A stretch of DNA of 64,000 nt from an uncultured Phycisphaerales bacterium. GTDB taxonomy: Bacteria; Planctomycetota; Phycisphaerae; WQYP01. The stretch lies in assembly GCA_903845195.1 (NCBI GenBank), contig CAIMWO010000071.1:1-64000 (forward strand), given 5' to 3'. Positions 1-9,355 of the stretch are shown here, in pieces (positions within the stretch are counted from its first letter, which is position 1; every line of letters begins with the position of its first letter). The position numbers and the translations under genes were made by a program. Under the pieces are notes generated by a model, which was not told the DNA's origin, searched no databases, and worked only from the letters and a program-made list of their open reading frames with translations.

Positions 1-25
1 AACGATCTGAAAGAAGCCGCCATCG

Positions 26-3000
26 ATGGTTGGCGGCGGATCTGCCTCGTGCCCGACTTGGTCAGGTCCGTTTGTGCCGACACCGCAATGCGCGGAAATC
101 AAATGTGATCCGGATTACACCTGGACCAATGGCACCGCCGGTACGCAGGACTGGAACACCGCCGGTAATTGGAGCGGCGGCACAATCGACAGCGGTCCGG
201 GCACCAACACTGACATACTCAGGTTCTTTGCCGACATCACCACCGCGCTTTCCGCCGGCAATGATGTCATTACGACGAATGTTCCAACCGCCCTCACCTT
301 CAACGTGTTGACCCTCAATGGAAAGGGTGCAGCGTCCGGCTCAGCCACAAACATTACGATCGGAGCCAGCGCCGATACCTGGACGCTTGATGGCACCACG
401 CCCACGGTCAACCTCAGTGGCGTCAACGGCACCATGGCACTCAACTACAATGTCGCATCCAACCTTATTCTGGCCCAGAACACCACCTTTACCGGCAATG
501 GGACCGCAGGCTTCACGTTCTCTGGCAACATTACCGGATCCGGAAAAAGCCTCACCAAGTCGGGGTCCAGTACACTCGTTCTCACGGGGACGAACTCCTA
601 CTCCGGCGGCACGTTCCTCAACGGCGGCGTCCTCCAGGTAGCCAGCGACAGCTCCCTCGGCTCGGGCGGCGTCACGTTTAACGGCGGCACCTTCCGGTTC
701 GCCAGCGGCGCGGGGTATGACCTTTCCGCCGCGCACTTGCTCACCTTTACCGGCACTGCAACCATCGACACCAACGGCGAAAACGTCACCTTTGGCAGCG
801 CCATCGGAAACGGCGGCTCGGGAGGCCTTACCAAGATTGGTAGCGGAAACCTCACTTTGACCAACGCCGGCAATAGCTACTCGGGCACGACCACCCTCAC
901 CACCGGCATCATCCTCGCTTCCGCCAATGGCGCGCTGGGAACGGGCATCGTCAGTATCAACTCGGGTAATGTGGCCAACGCTGCGACCCTGGAATTGTCC
1001 GGGGGCATCACGCTTACCAATAGCATTATCCGCATGCCGCAGGCCCAGGGCGTCGGCACCTTGGCACCATTGGTCAACCTCTCGGGCATCAACACCGTCG
1101 GTGCGCTGGGCATGGGTAACGGCGGCGGCTCCGGTAACATTCAAAGCCTTGCCGGCAAATTGATCATCACTGGAACCATCGACGGCAGCGGCACGGGCGG
1201 CGGCACGGTGGGTCTGGCGTTCAACGGCGCGGGTGACTATGAAATCTCCGGCAGCGGCACGATCAGCGGGGCGATTGGCAACTGGTCCAAGACCGGCACC
1301 GGCACATTGACTCTGTTTAACGCGAACTCTTACACTGGCACTGTCGCCTTGAGCGGCGGTACGATCAACGTTCGGACCGTCTCCGCCTTGACCGGCGGCA
1401 CAATTACCATCGGGAGCGGGGCCGCACTGGCGCTGCAACTCACGGGCTCCAATTCTCTGGCGGCCCCCATCAATCTGAGCGGCTCCGGCACCAGTGGAAA
1501 TGGCGCTCTTCAGATCGTTTCGGGCACGTCAACAACGTTGTCCGGAACAATCTCTCCGTCCAATCCGGGCGGCGTTAGCGGACTCAACGCAAGTCGCATT
1601 CAAGTGGATACGGGGTTATTGACGATTTCCGGAATCATCTCCACGGGCGGCCACAATGACATTACCTTTGGCGGCGCGGGAAATACCACCGTGACCGGCG
1701 GTTTCCAGAATTCCAGCCAAAGCTACAACATATTTAAGGCAGATGCCGGAACGCTGACCCTTTCCGGTCCGGTCAATACTTATACCGGCGGCGCGTTCAC
1801 GATGAACGGCGGCCTCACGAACCTCTCAGTCGGCAGCCAGGTCACGCCCACTGTCTCTGGTTCGAGCGGGGTCAAAACCATCACCGTCGGCAGCGTCACC
1901 GGGATCTTCGTCGGCCAGAACGTCAGCGGTACGGGCATCGCCGCTGGCGCTTATGTGACGGCCATTTCCGGCACGACCATTACGCTGTCGGCAAACAACA
2001 CCGGCGCGGTCTCGGGAACCGGCACCTTTGCCGCGTGGCAGTCGCTGAATTCCGGCGGAAACGTCACCGTCAATGCCGGTGAACTGCAACTCAACGGCAA
2101 TTCCTACACGATTGGCGCGTTCAACATGGCCAGCGGCACGATTGATGCCGGCACACTGGTGACCACAGGCGTTGGCGCAGGCTACACCGTGGCGGCCGGC
2201 ACCGTTAACGCCATTCTTGCCGGCGGAAACGTCAATCTCACCAAGAACGGTTCGGGTACGGTCACGCTCGCGGCACTCAATACCTATACCGGAACGACCT
2301 CCATCAACGGCGGCAAATTGGCCGTCACCTACGGTGCGAGCAGTTCGACGATCGGAACGGGCACTTTGACGCTGAGCAACGGCACCTTGCAGATCGCGCC
2401 AACGGGTACCTCGGGCGCTGTGACGGACACGGCCGCCAATACCGCCGTTGGCACGCAGATGACCTATACTTACGGTAGCACGTTGGTCCTAACCCACGAT
2501 GGCTCCAACGCCCTGACCTTTACCGTGGGTAATTCGGGCGCCACCGCAACAATCATCAACCGCAGCACCAACGGCACGTTGCTTATCGCCCCATCCGCAG
2601 GCTTGGCAAATCTGGGCGCTAGCGGCACAGGTATCGAAAAATTCAAAGTCGCCGTCAGCAGCGGCAGCGGCCTGCCCGCCACGACTAACACGATTGTTTC
2701 CCCCTCGATCCTCGGTCAGGATACCGATGCCAACAAATCGGCCGACTTCCTGAAATATGACACCACGAGCGGCTTCACCCTCGCCACTTACAGTGTTTCA
2801 ACCGACATCAACACCGCCGGTTCGAGCGCTGTGTTCGCGGCTACGGGATCGACGACCAACGGCTTGACGGCCGATCGCACGGTCTATGCCTTGAAGAGCG
2901 CCGGCCAGGCCATCACCGGCGGTTTCAAACTCACCCTCGGCAATGGTTCGAACCAGGCCGGCCTGATCCTCGACGGCGGCAGCGTGACCACCACCACCCT

Positions 3001-5914
3001 GGCCTTCGGTAACGCGGAAGGCTCGATCTACACGAGCCTGGCCAACGCTTCGATCTCATCCAACATCACCGGCGCATCTGGTGTAACCGCCCTTGGACCG
3101 GGCGTTCTGAGCCTCAGCGGTACCATGAGCACCACTTTGAACGTGAACGGTAACGTGTCCATCGCCAATTCTTCGGTGATGAACGGCCAGACCCTGAACG
3201 TCAATACCGGCGGCGTCTTTGACCTCAACGGCAAGAGCCCGACGATCTCGGGATTGACCGGTAACGGCACGATTACCAACACGGGCGGAGTCACTCCGGT
3301 CATCACCGTGACCGGCTCTTCTACATGGAACGGCACAATCCTGAACGGCACGGGCGTCGTTTCTCTGCTGAAAAACACCGGCGGCAACTTCACGATCAGC
3401 TCAAATTCCAGTACGTTCACCGGTGGCGCCACCGTTTCTGCCGGCACGCTCTCCTTGTCCGGAAGCGGCGTTATGAGCGGCGTTACCTTCGTCAGCGGCC
3501 CGGTGGGCACCGGCACCATCACGCTCTCGGGTGGTACCCTTGACACCAGTGGTAACGGGTCGACCATCAACAATAATATCCTCGTGAGCAGCAATAGTGG
3601 TCTGGCAAACTCGCAGGGCGGGACCCTGGCCGGAAATATTTCGGGCACCCAAACGCTCACGCAATCAGGTACTCACTCCTCTGTCTCCAAAGGTTTGACG
3701 CTCTCCGGAGATAACAGCGGATTCTCCGGCGTGTTCAATTTTTCCTTGAGCGCCAAGAATATCAACACTCTCACCTTCGCCACCTCGACTTCCGGTAGTG
3801 CTGCGGCCAGTTGGTCCATCGCCAACGGCAATACCATCACCTTCGCCACCGGCACACTCAGCTTGGGAACCCTCAACGGCACAGGCTCGCTGAATAAGAG
3901 CTCCGGCACCGGCGCCGCAACTCTCGAAGTTGGAGCGCGGAATGAAGATGGCGTCTTCTCCGGCGTCCTGACCCAATCCAACACCGGCAACACCCTCGCC
4001 CTCAACAAAGTGGGCTCGGGTAAGTTCAATCTCTATGGTGTAAACACTTACACCGGTGCCACCCTGATCACCAACGGCTCCCTTGTGCTCGGCACCCAAG
4101 CCGCGGGCGCCACGTCGACGGCCTCGGCCGCCAGCGGTTCGCGAGTCGTCACGCTCGGGGCCGGCGAAGTTTCAAACCTTGTCATTGGCCAGTCCGTCAC
4201 GGGTACCGGCATCCAAGCCAGCACTGTGATCGCCGCCATTGATGTGGCCAATAACCAGATTAGCCTCAGCAACTACACGTCTGGCGCTATTTCCGCCGGC
4301 TCCCTCAGCTTCGGCGCGCTCAACGGTGCGATCAACTCCACCAGCGGCATCACCATCAACGGCTCGGGCGCCAAGTTCATCACCAACAGCAACACCGCCG
4401 TCACCTCAGCGATCACCTTCGGCGCCAGCGGCGGCATCCTCGGCGGCAGCGGCACGATCAGTGCGGTTGGCGGCGTCATCGCCGGTTCCAATGCCATCAT
4501 CAGCCCGGGCAACAGCCCCTCCACCCAGACCTATACCACCGGCCTGACGTTCAGCACCGGCAGCACCTATGTGTGGGAACACAACGCCGGCAATGCCGTG
4601 GGCACGGTCGGAACGAACTTTGATCAACTGATCAGCGGTGGAAGCAGCATCGTCGTCAATGGCGGCACCCTCAGCCTCAGCTTTGCCAACACCACCAACT
4701 TCTCCAACGCGTTCTGGGATTCGAATCAGACCTGGACGATCATCCTCGCCAGCGGCGGCACCGTCACCGGATCGGGCACGTTTGACAGTATCCTGCTCAA
4801 CGGCGGATCGACCAATCTGGTCAATGCCAGCAACACGGTGAGTGGCCAGGGTATCTTCACGGCCGGCCTTTCCGGCGGCAATGAAGTCCTCACGTGGACG
4901 GCAACGGCACCTCTGGGCGCCATCAGCGTTGCCCCCAGCACTGGCAGCAACCGCACTTCCGGTCAGACTGTGGTCGTCACCAATAGCAACGGCGGCACGT
5001 TCGACATCTCCGGGACCACCTATTCGGGCTCGGGATGGTCGCAATCGGGCATCGCCAATGCCACCGGCTCCACGGCTGCGACGACCACCGGCACGGTTTC
5101 CCACTCCACGACGAATGCCATCAACGGTAGCAACCAGGGCCGCTTCGCCTTCACCGTCGCCAACGGTTCCAGCGGCAATGGCACGTATAACTACACCCTG
5201 AGCAACGTCGTCTCCGGCAACGTGGCGCCGGTCGGTGTGGTCGGCGTCGATTCCTTCGGCACCGCCCAGACCGCCACGATCCTCAGCGGCAACACGATCG
5301 GCAACGATGCCGGCACCGCACAGTACGAAGTTCACACCACGCGTAATACCGGCGATAACGTCCTGGGCACCTCGGTGGCCATCGTCGATTCGGAGGCCCT
5401 CGGCGCTGATACGCTCCTCTCGATGTCCATGCGTCGCCGCAACACCTCCGGCACGGCCAATGAAGTATTCCCCGCCACCGGCTCCACCCGCTTTACCGTT
5501 CCTTACGCCGGCCTGGTCAGCGATGTGGTGAATATCACGGGCATCGAAGGCACGCTGTATGTGCTGAAGATGAGCTTTGATACGGCTGACTTGGGTGCTT
5601 ACGCGCCGGCGCAACTGACCTTGGGTTCGTTCAACACGACCACCGGCAAGTGGGAACTGGCCGTTCTCGGCAACGCCGGTGGAACGCCCACCAACGAAGG
5701 CAATATGGACTGGATGACGGCCATCAACATCGGAACCGCCGGGCTCGATTCGACCGACTTGGGCAAGTACGGCGTGGATATCGCCGACGGCTACGTCTGG
5801 GCCGTGCTGAACCACAACAGTTCGTTTGCAGTGGTGCCGGAACCGGCGTCGCTGGGTCTGCTGGCCCTGGGTTCGGTCGGCCTGCTGAGCCGCCGCCGTC
5901 GCCGCGTGGCTTGA
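26..5914 (+). CDS. Giant PEP-CTERM surface protein with autotransporter-type beta-strand repeats
   Basis: A 1962-residue Gly/Ser/Thr/Asn-rich secreted-type protein. It has recurring units of the autotransporter-associated beta-strand family (PF12951 type; pattern LTKxGxGTLTLxxxNTYTGxTxxxxGxLxV), clearest near residues 172-221, 264-305, 420-453, 735-770 and 1326-1358, which predicts a long beta-helix. A second repeat of about 55 residues (GQxVxGTGI core) occurs twice, near 612-665 and 1370-1430. The last 26 residues are a PEP-CTERM signal: VPEP, a hydrophobic stretch, then RRRRR, recognised in this family by an exosortase that anchors proteins at the envelope. A role as adhesin or matrix protein is inferred. 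The start is doubtful: an in-frame stop lies at 8-10, the first ATG is at 26, and no signal peptide follows, although a secreted protein needs one. Residues 10-26 (TWSGPFVPTPQCAEIKC) resemble the end of a Sushi/CCP module, so the true N terminus may lie upstream of the window in another frame. Confidence 0.85.
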   Translation: MVGGGSASCPTWSGPFVPTPQCAEIKCDPDYTWTNGTAGTQDWNTAGNWSGGTIDSGPGTNTDILRFFADITTALSAGNDVITTNVPTALTFNVLTLNGKGAASGSATNITIGASADTWTLDGTTPTVNLSGVNGTMALNYNVASNLILAQNTTFTGNGTAGFTFSGNITGSGKSLTKSGSSTLVLTGTNSYSGGTFLNGGVLQVASDSSLGSGGVTFNGGTFRFASGAGYDLSAAHLLTFTGTATIDTNGENVTFGSAIGNGGSGGLTKIGSGNLTLTNAGNSYSGTTTLTTGIILASANGALGTGIVSINSGNVANAATLELSGGITLTNSIIRMPQAQGVGTLAPLVNLSGINTVGALGMGNGGGSGNIQSLAGKLIITGTIDGSGTGGGTVGLAFNGAGDYEISGSGTISGAIGNWSKTGTGTLTLFNANSYTGTVALSGGTINVRTVSALTGGTITIGSGAALALQLTGSNSLAAPINLSGSGTSGNGALQIVSGTSTTLSGTISPSNPGGVSGLNASRIQVDTGLLTISGIISTGGHNDITFGGAGNTTVTGGFQNSSQSYNIFKADAGTLTLSGPVNTYTGGAFTMNGGLTNLSVGSQVTPTVSGSSGVKTITVGSVTGIFVGQNVSGTGIAAGAYVTAISGTTITLSANNTGAVSGTGTFAAWQSLNSGGNVTVNAGELQLNGNSYTIGAFNMASGTIDAGTLVTTGVGAGYTVAAGTVNAILAGGNVNLTKNGSGTVTLAALNTYTGTTSINGGKLAVTYGASSSTIGTGTLTLSNGTLQIAPTGTSGAVTDTAANTAVGTQMTYTYGSTLVLTHDGSNALTFTVGNSGATATIINRSTNGTLLIAPSAGLANLGASGTGIEKFKVAVSSGSGLPATTNTIVSPSILGQDTDANKSADFLKYDTTSGFTLATYSVSTDINTAGSSAVFAATGSTTNGLTADRTVYALKSAGQAITGGFKLTLGNGSNQAGLILDGGSVTTTTLAFGNAEGSIYTSLANASISSNITGASGVTALGPGVLSLSGTMSTTLNVNGNVSIANSSVMNGQTLNVNTGGVFDLNGKSPTISGLTGNGTITNTGGVTPVITVTGSSTWNGTILNGTGVVSLLKNTGGNFTISSNSSTFTGGATVSAGTLSLSGSGVMSGVTFVSGPVGTGTITLSGGTLDTSGNGSTINNNILVSSNSGLANSQGGTLAGNISGTQTLTQSGTHSSVSKGLTLSGDNSGFSGVFNFSLSAKNINTLTFATSTSGSAAASWSIANGNTITFATGTLSLGTLNGTGSLNKSSGTGAATLEVGARNEDGVFSGVLTQSNTGNTLALNKVGSGKFNLYGVNTYTGATLITNGSLVLGTQAAGATSTASAASGSRVVTLGAGEVSNLVIGQSVTGTGIQASTVIAAIDVANNQISLSNYTSGAISAGSLSFGALNGAINSTSGITINGSGAKFITNSNTAVTSAITFGASGGILGGSGTISAVGGVIAGSNAIISPGNSPSTQTYTTGLTFSTGSTYVWEHNAGNAVGTVGTNFDQLISGGSSIVVNGGTLSLSFANTTNFSNAFWDSNQTWTIILASGGTVTGSGTFDSILLNGGSTNLVNASNTVSGQGIFTAGLSGGNEVLTWTATAPLGAISVAPSTGSNRTSGQTVVVTNSNGGTFDISGTTYSGSGWSQSGIANATGSTAATTTGTVSHSTTNAINGSNQGRFAFTVANGSSGNGTYNYTLSNVVSGNVAPVGVVGVDSFGTAQTATILSGNTIGNDAGTAQYEVHTTRNTGDNVLGTSVAIVDSEALGADTLLSMSMRRRNTSGTANEVFPATGSTRFTVPYAGLVSDVVNITGIEGTLYVLKMSFDTADLGAYAPAQLTLGSFNTTTGKWELAVLGNAGGTPTNEGNMDWMTAINIGTAGLDSTDLGKYGVDIADGYVWAVLNHNSSFAVVPEPASLGLLALGSVGLLSRRRRRVA

Positions 5915-6285
5915 ATCTGTTAACGAATGCCTGGGGAGTATGCAGGCAATAGAAGTACACAACCTGAGAAAATACCGTGGCCGCGTCCGAAAGGATGCGG
6001 CCACTTTTGTTTGGTTTTTGAGCGAAGTACGCGGGATTTTTTGACGAATAGAGGGGGCCTTTTGAAGAAGACCGGGGGTTACTTGGGAAATAGTTGGCGA
6101 GGGGGTGTAGGGGTGATGGAGCAGGTGTTTTCAAACGGGCTGTGGGAAGGCATTGGATTCGCAAACCTGTCGGCAAACGCGTATCGGCTGGTTTGACGGC
6201 GGGATCAGCAGGGAGGCCCCCTAGAAGGGGTGGGGGCGGGGAGAGGGGTGATGGATTCGGCAGGGGTAAGCCGATATGGAAGAAG
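5915..6285. other. Intergenic region between the surface protein and fliN
   Basis: No gene is visible. The left part holds a strong terminator (5977-6020). The right part is G-rich and purine-skewed on the + strand, with short runs such as GGGGTGGGGGCGGGGAG near 6228-6244. The fliN frame stays open upstream to 6094, but the extra residues look non-coding (Arg/Gly-rich, no family resemblance). No convincing promoter was seen for fliN. Confidence 0.5.
5977..6020 (+). terminator. Rho-independent terminator after the surface-protein gene
   Basis: A 12-bp stem GTGGCCGCGTCC with a GAAA tetraloop and the matching arm GGATGCGGCCAC (one G-T wobble) is followed by TTTTGTTTGGTTTTT. It sits 62 nt past the stop codon at 5914 and insulates the surface-protein gene from fliN. 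Confidence 0.9.
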
Positions 6286-6834
6286 ATGTCTTCGATGGAT
6301 CAAAATGCGGTTGATGCGCTGCTTTCGCAGGTTCAGAACCAGGCGGATCAGTTGAATCAGGAAGTCGGTTCGGCGGGATCGGCGGTCGGCGGGGGTGCGC
6401 CAGGAGCGGCGGAGCCGGCGTTGGATCAGGTATCGGCAGCGATATCGGAGATTGCGGGGGAGATTGATGGGCCACCGGCCAAGAATGGGGGTATGCCACT
6501 AGAGGGTCACGACGGGCTTGCGGGGGAGTTTGCGGCGCCTTCGGCGGTTGCAGGGGGCGCCGTGCCGGCGAGCGAAGTGAAACGATTGATGGCGATCGAA
6601 GTGCCGGTGATCGTGCAGTTGGGGTGCCGCCGGATGAAGGTGGGGGAAGTGATGCGGCTGGCGGTAGGCGCGATCGTGGAGTTCAGCAAGAGCGCGGAAG
6701 AGGAGTTGGAGTTGCTGGTGAACAACAAGGCGGTGGGGAAGGGACAGGCGGTGAAGGTGGGGGAGAACTTCGGGATCAAGATCACGGGGATCGGGTCGGT
6801 GAAGGAAGTGATCCGGACGCTGGGCGGGGCGTGA
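6286..6834 (+). CDS. fliN: Flagellar motor switch protein FliN-like (SpoA domain)
   Basis: A 182-residue protein. The N terminus MSSMDQNAVDALLSQ resembles the short conserved start of FliM/FliN proteins (xQxxIDALLxx). A low-complexity Ala/Gly linker follows to about residue 95. The C-terminal 80 residues are a SpoA (FliN/SpoA) domain: IEVPVIVQLGCRRMKVGEVM, then a GAIVEF step, LLVNNKAVGKGQAVKVGENFG and IKITGI. FliN forms the lower C-ring of the flagellar switch and binds FliM and FliH. ATG 6286 was chosen because the FliN-like start begins there and a GAAGA purine stretch precedes it. No other flagellar gene is nearby, so this is an isolated copy; a SpoA protein of a secretion system is the alternative. 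It converges on the leftward gene at 6900. Confidence 0.82.
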   Translation: MSSMDQNAVDALLSQVQNQADQLNQEVGSAGSAVGGGAPGAAEPALDQVSAAISEIAGEIDGPPAKNGGMPLEGHDGLAGEFAAPSAVAGGAVPASEVKRLMAIEVPVIVQLGCRRMKVGEVMRLAVGAIVEFSKSAEEELELLVNNKAVGKGQAVKVGENFGIKITGIGSVKEVIRTLGGA

Positions 6835-6849
6835 GGGGCGAGGGGAAGG

Positions 6850-6885
6850 GGGAATTCAGAGTTCAGAATTCGGAATTCAGAAGTG
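6850..6885. repeat. 36-bp direct repeat, copy 1 (GAATTC-rich)
   Basis: A 36-nt sequence built from GAATTCAG-like words (starts GGGAATTCAGAGTTCAG, ends GGAATTCAGAAGTG) is identical to 9264-9299 and in the same orientation. It lies in the gap between fliN and the convergent membrane-protein gene. A diverged relative occurs at 43680-43707. Confidence 0.9.
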
Positions 6886-6899
6886 AGGCTACCTGGCAC

Positions 6900-7583
6900 T
6901 CATTGCACTGAAGTGTAGATTCCGGGCTTGCAGGGATGCCACGCTCCGGGTCCGGATTCCTGCCAATGATCTGCCCACTTGATGGTCGTCGGGGGTGTTT
7001 TTCCTTCTGCTGTAACAAACACTTGTCGGCGCGAGCTAAACTCAGCGGTCTGCCCCCAAGTAATGGCCAAGCCTTCCTGCAGTTCATCTACTTCGTCGGG
7101 TGTGAGGCGGGTGATGGCCGCCGGCCAATCGGTGGCGGGAACGGGGGCTGGCGCGGTGACGGCCGAGCGTGTAGCCAGCCAAGTGCGGATGGACGGTACA
7201 TCTACGTGACGATCGGCCCAGACTGTGAACCCCTCCTCATAGCGTTTATGACCCGAGGGCCTGAGGAAACCAGCCAAGATGAGGATGGGTGGAATCACCA
7301 TCAGGATAAATGTGACCACCTTCACCCGCGACCGTGTTCTTTTCCAATCCACAATTGTTGGGATCGTTCCCAAGAACACGACCACGAACCATATTCCCAC
7401 AGTAACGAGAGAACCGGTAGCACTGCGCATGGCCCCATAGAATGGGTCGGTGTTAGCCGCGCCGGCCAGGAAGATCATCCTTCCGCTGCTTGTATACCAC
7501 GCCGCGAGAGTGCAGAGGAGGAGCAACACCCAAAAGGTATTGTCCATCCAACCCGGTCCCGATTTCTTTGCGGCGTTTGCCAT
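6900..7583 (-). CDS. Hypothetical membrane protein with three transmembrane segments
   Basis: A 227-residue protein that I do not recognise. Three hydrophobic helices are visible at about residues 17-34, 59-78 and 88-106, with Arg/Lys-rich turns (DWKRTRSR) between helices 2 and 3. The remaining ~120 residues form a soluble C-terminal domain containing LTPDEVDELQEGLAITWG and ending in GAWHPCKPGIYTS. The start MANAAKKSGPGW has no signal peptide; the first helix is the probable anchor. It is transcribed leftward, 68 nt downstream of the stop of the 7652-9235 gene, so the two may be co-transcribed. Both lie between the two copies of the 36-bp repeat. Confidence 0.6.
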   Translation of the reverse strand: MANAAKKSGPGWMDNTFWVLLLLCTLAAWYTSSGRMIFLAGAANTDPFYGAMRSATGSLVTVGIWFVVVFLGTIPTIVDWKRTRSRVKVVTFILMVIPPILILAGFLRPSGHKRYEEGFTVWADRHVDVPSIRTWLATRSAVTAPAPVPATDWPAAITRLTPDEVDELQEGLAITWGQTAEFSSRRQVFVTAEGKTPPTTIKWADHWQESGPGAWHPCKPGIYTSVQ

Positions 7584-7651
7584 GAAGTCCTCAACTTGCT
7601 CTTCGTCAGTAAGATCACGAAATACTCGGTCGCCTTACAGCACAAGGCGTT

Positions 7652-9235
7652 TCATCCTTTTCCCTCGCTTATCAGCGGAATTGCCGTGCCGCATTCCGGG
7701 CAGCGGTCGCCGGGCTTGTGGGCTCGGAGATCGTAGGAGCAGTTGGGGCAAAGGCCGACGAGACGTAGGCGACGGAGGCGGCGGGATTGTCGGATATTCT
7801 TGAAGGCGAGGGAGAGCAGACGGAGGATGGGGATCAGGAGCGCGAGCGCGACGAAGTAGCCGTAATAAACGCCCATGGAGATGCCGGGGCAGACGGGGCG
7901 GGTACTGGCGCGCGGGAAGAAGGGAAAAGTGTTGACTTGATGAGTAGTATCGCATCCGAAGCCCCACGGACGCGGTTTGAAATCATCCACGTAACAATTC
8001 CAGAGCGAATCTGTGCCGAAGCCGTTGCGGAATGAGGCTTGGAGACTGTTGGGAGTGCGGTCGGTGGCGTCGGGGGTGACGGCGAGGTGGACGAGGGGAG
8101 TACTGCCGGGCCAATGAGTGGCGACTTCGAGGTAGGCATAGCCTTGAATGGAAGTGATGTTGAGGAGGGTTCCGTGGCGGGCGTAGACGAGATCATCGGC
8201 GGTGTAGTTGCTGCGATAGGCGAGAACGAGGGCGCAGGAGGCGAGGATGAAGGAGAGAGAAGTGAGGGCGTTGAGTAATGAACGTTTGCGGGTGGGACGG
8301 GGGCGGTGGCGAAGATAAACGCGGCGTGCGAGGACGTAGGCGACGAAGGCAGCGAGAAAAAGTAGTGCGACCTTCAGGAGGGAGACGGGGTGGTAGAGGT
8401 CGGTACGCGGGATGAAGAGCGGCGTGGGAGAGAAGGGTGCGCCACGGGCGATGAGAGCTTTGGCTGCAGCTTGGCGGATAAGGTACTCGTGGGCGGACCA
8501 CGGAGAGAGGCCAAAGGGGTAATCGGCGAAGAATGGGTCGTCCAGGAGAGGATAGAGGAGGGGAGTGTCGGCGGGATCGACATGGGCGAGGAATACGCGG
8601 ACGGCAAGATAGCGGGCAAGCGGGTCGGAAGAGTGAACCCATTGGTGCGCAGCGGGGAGGAGACGGTCATCGGCAGGGAGATTGAGGAGATCGAATGGGT
8701 AAACGTTGAAGCTTTCGATAGTGGTGGTGGGAGGAGAGCGCTGGAGTTCTGCGCGGACGAGGGAAAGGATATGCGCGGGGTCCGTGAGGGGCCGGAGCGT
8801 GAGATCGCGAATCGGGTATGCATTGAGGGATGGGGAGGACGGAGCGAGGAGGACGATGTCATTGGCCGACCAATCAGATCCCCTGTGGTAGGACCAAGAG
8901 GAAAGGAAGACGAGGATTTGCGAACCGGGGGCAGGGAGGGGCTTGTGGTCTTCGTAGCCGCCGACGGTGATATCGAAGGGCGTAACGGGAAAACCGGGTG
9001 GGGATTTGAGGAGGACGATGGTATCGAGTGTGAGGTGCCAACGGTGATCGACAAATGTATGGGAACGGACCGTGGCGGTGACAATGAGAGGAGAGTGGGC
9101 CGTGAGGGCTTCGAGGGTGTGATTCTTGAGAGAGGGCCAAGGGCCAGCGGAGATGAAGCCTTGGGTGACGGTAGTAGAGAAAAGAGTGGCCGCAACGAAG
9201 AAGATTGAGATCAGCGCTTGCGGGATTGTCTTCAT
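7652..9235 (-). CDS. Secreted/membrane protein with planctomycete-type C-terminal zinc ribbon
   Basis: A 527-residue protein. Residues 1-26 form a signal peptide or first helix. The extracytoplasmic N-terminal half (about 27-285) is of unknown fold; the phrase TAHSPLIVTATVRSHTFVDHRW suggests a beta domain. Two helices follow at about 290-310 and 325-345, then a loop domain and a last helix at about 455-475. The C terminus (496-515) is a zinc ribbon, CPNCSYDLRAHKPGDRCPEC, of the CPxCxYDLRxxxxxRCPECG type seen at the C termini of many planctomycetal membrane proteins. The function of this ribbon is unknown to me; regulation or partner binding is a guess. The gene precedes the three-helix protein at 6900-7583, and repeat copy 2 lies just upstream of its start. 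Confidence 0.65.
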   Translation of the reverse strand: MKTIPQALISIFFVAATLFSTTVTQGFISAGPWPSLKNHTLEALTAHSPLIVTATVRSHTFVDHRWHLTLDTIVLLKSPPGFPVTPFDITVGGYEDHKPLPAPGSQILVFLSSWSYHRGSDWSANDIVLLAPSSPSLNAYPIRDLTLRPLTDPAHILSLVRAELQRSPPTTTIESFNVYPFDLLNLPADDRLLPAAHQWVHSSDPLARYLAVRVFLAHVDPADTPLLYPLLDDPFFADYPFGLSPWSAHEYLIRQAAAKALIARGAPFSPTPLFIPRTDLYHPVSLLKVALLFLAAFVAYVLARRVYLRHRPRPTRKRSLLNALTSLSFILASCALVLAYRSNYTADDLVYARHGTLLNITSIQGYAYLEVATHWPGSTPLVHLAVTPDATDRTPNSLQASFRNGFGTDSLWNCYVDDFKPRPWGFGCDTTHQVNTFPFFPRASTRPVCPGISMGVYYGYFVALALLIPILRLLSLAFKNIRQSRRLRRLRLVGLCPNCSYDLRAHKPGDRCPECGTAIPLISEGKG

Positions 9236-9263
9236 ACGGTGTTCCCCAGACGGTGCAGGCGAT

Positions 9264-9299
9264 GGGAATTCAGAGTTCAGAATTCGGAATTCAGAAGTG
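9264..9299. repeat. 36-bp direct repeat, copy 2 (GAATTC-rich)
   Basis: It is identical over 36 nt to 6850-6885 and has the same orientation. It sits 29 nt upstream of the start codon of the leftward zinc-ribbon gene (9235) and downstream of the HTH gene, so it forms part of the leader or promoter region of the former. Confidence 0.9.
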
Positions 9300-9355
9300 C
9301 CGCGGCGTGGGAGTGTTGGCGCTCCAACGCGCGCCGGAGAGGGGCGTCCGACACG

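Noticed and set aside
4406..6004. 532-codon open frame on the minus strand inside the surface-protein gene
   Set aside because: It is the complement of Gly/Thr/Asn repeat codons; its Arg/Ala/Gly composition and lack of any motif mark it as a shadow.
6850..9299. Mobile element with 36-bp terminal repeats
   Set aside because: The repeats are direct and low in complexity, no transposase or integrase lies between them, and a diverged copy exists elsewhere; kept only as a finding on dispersed repeats.
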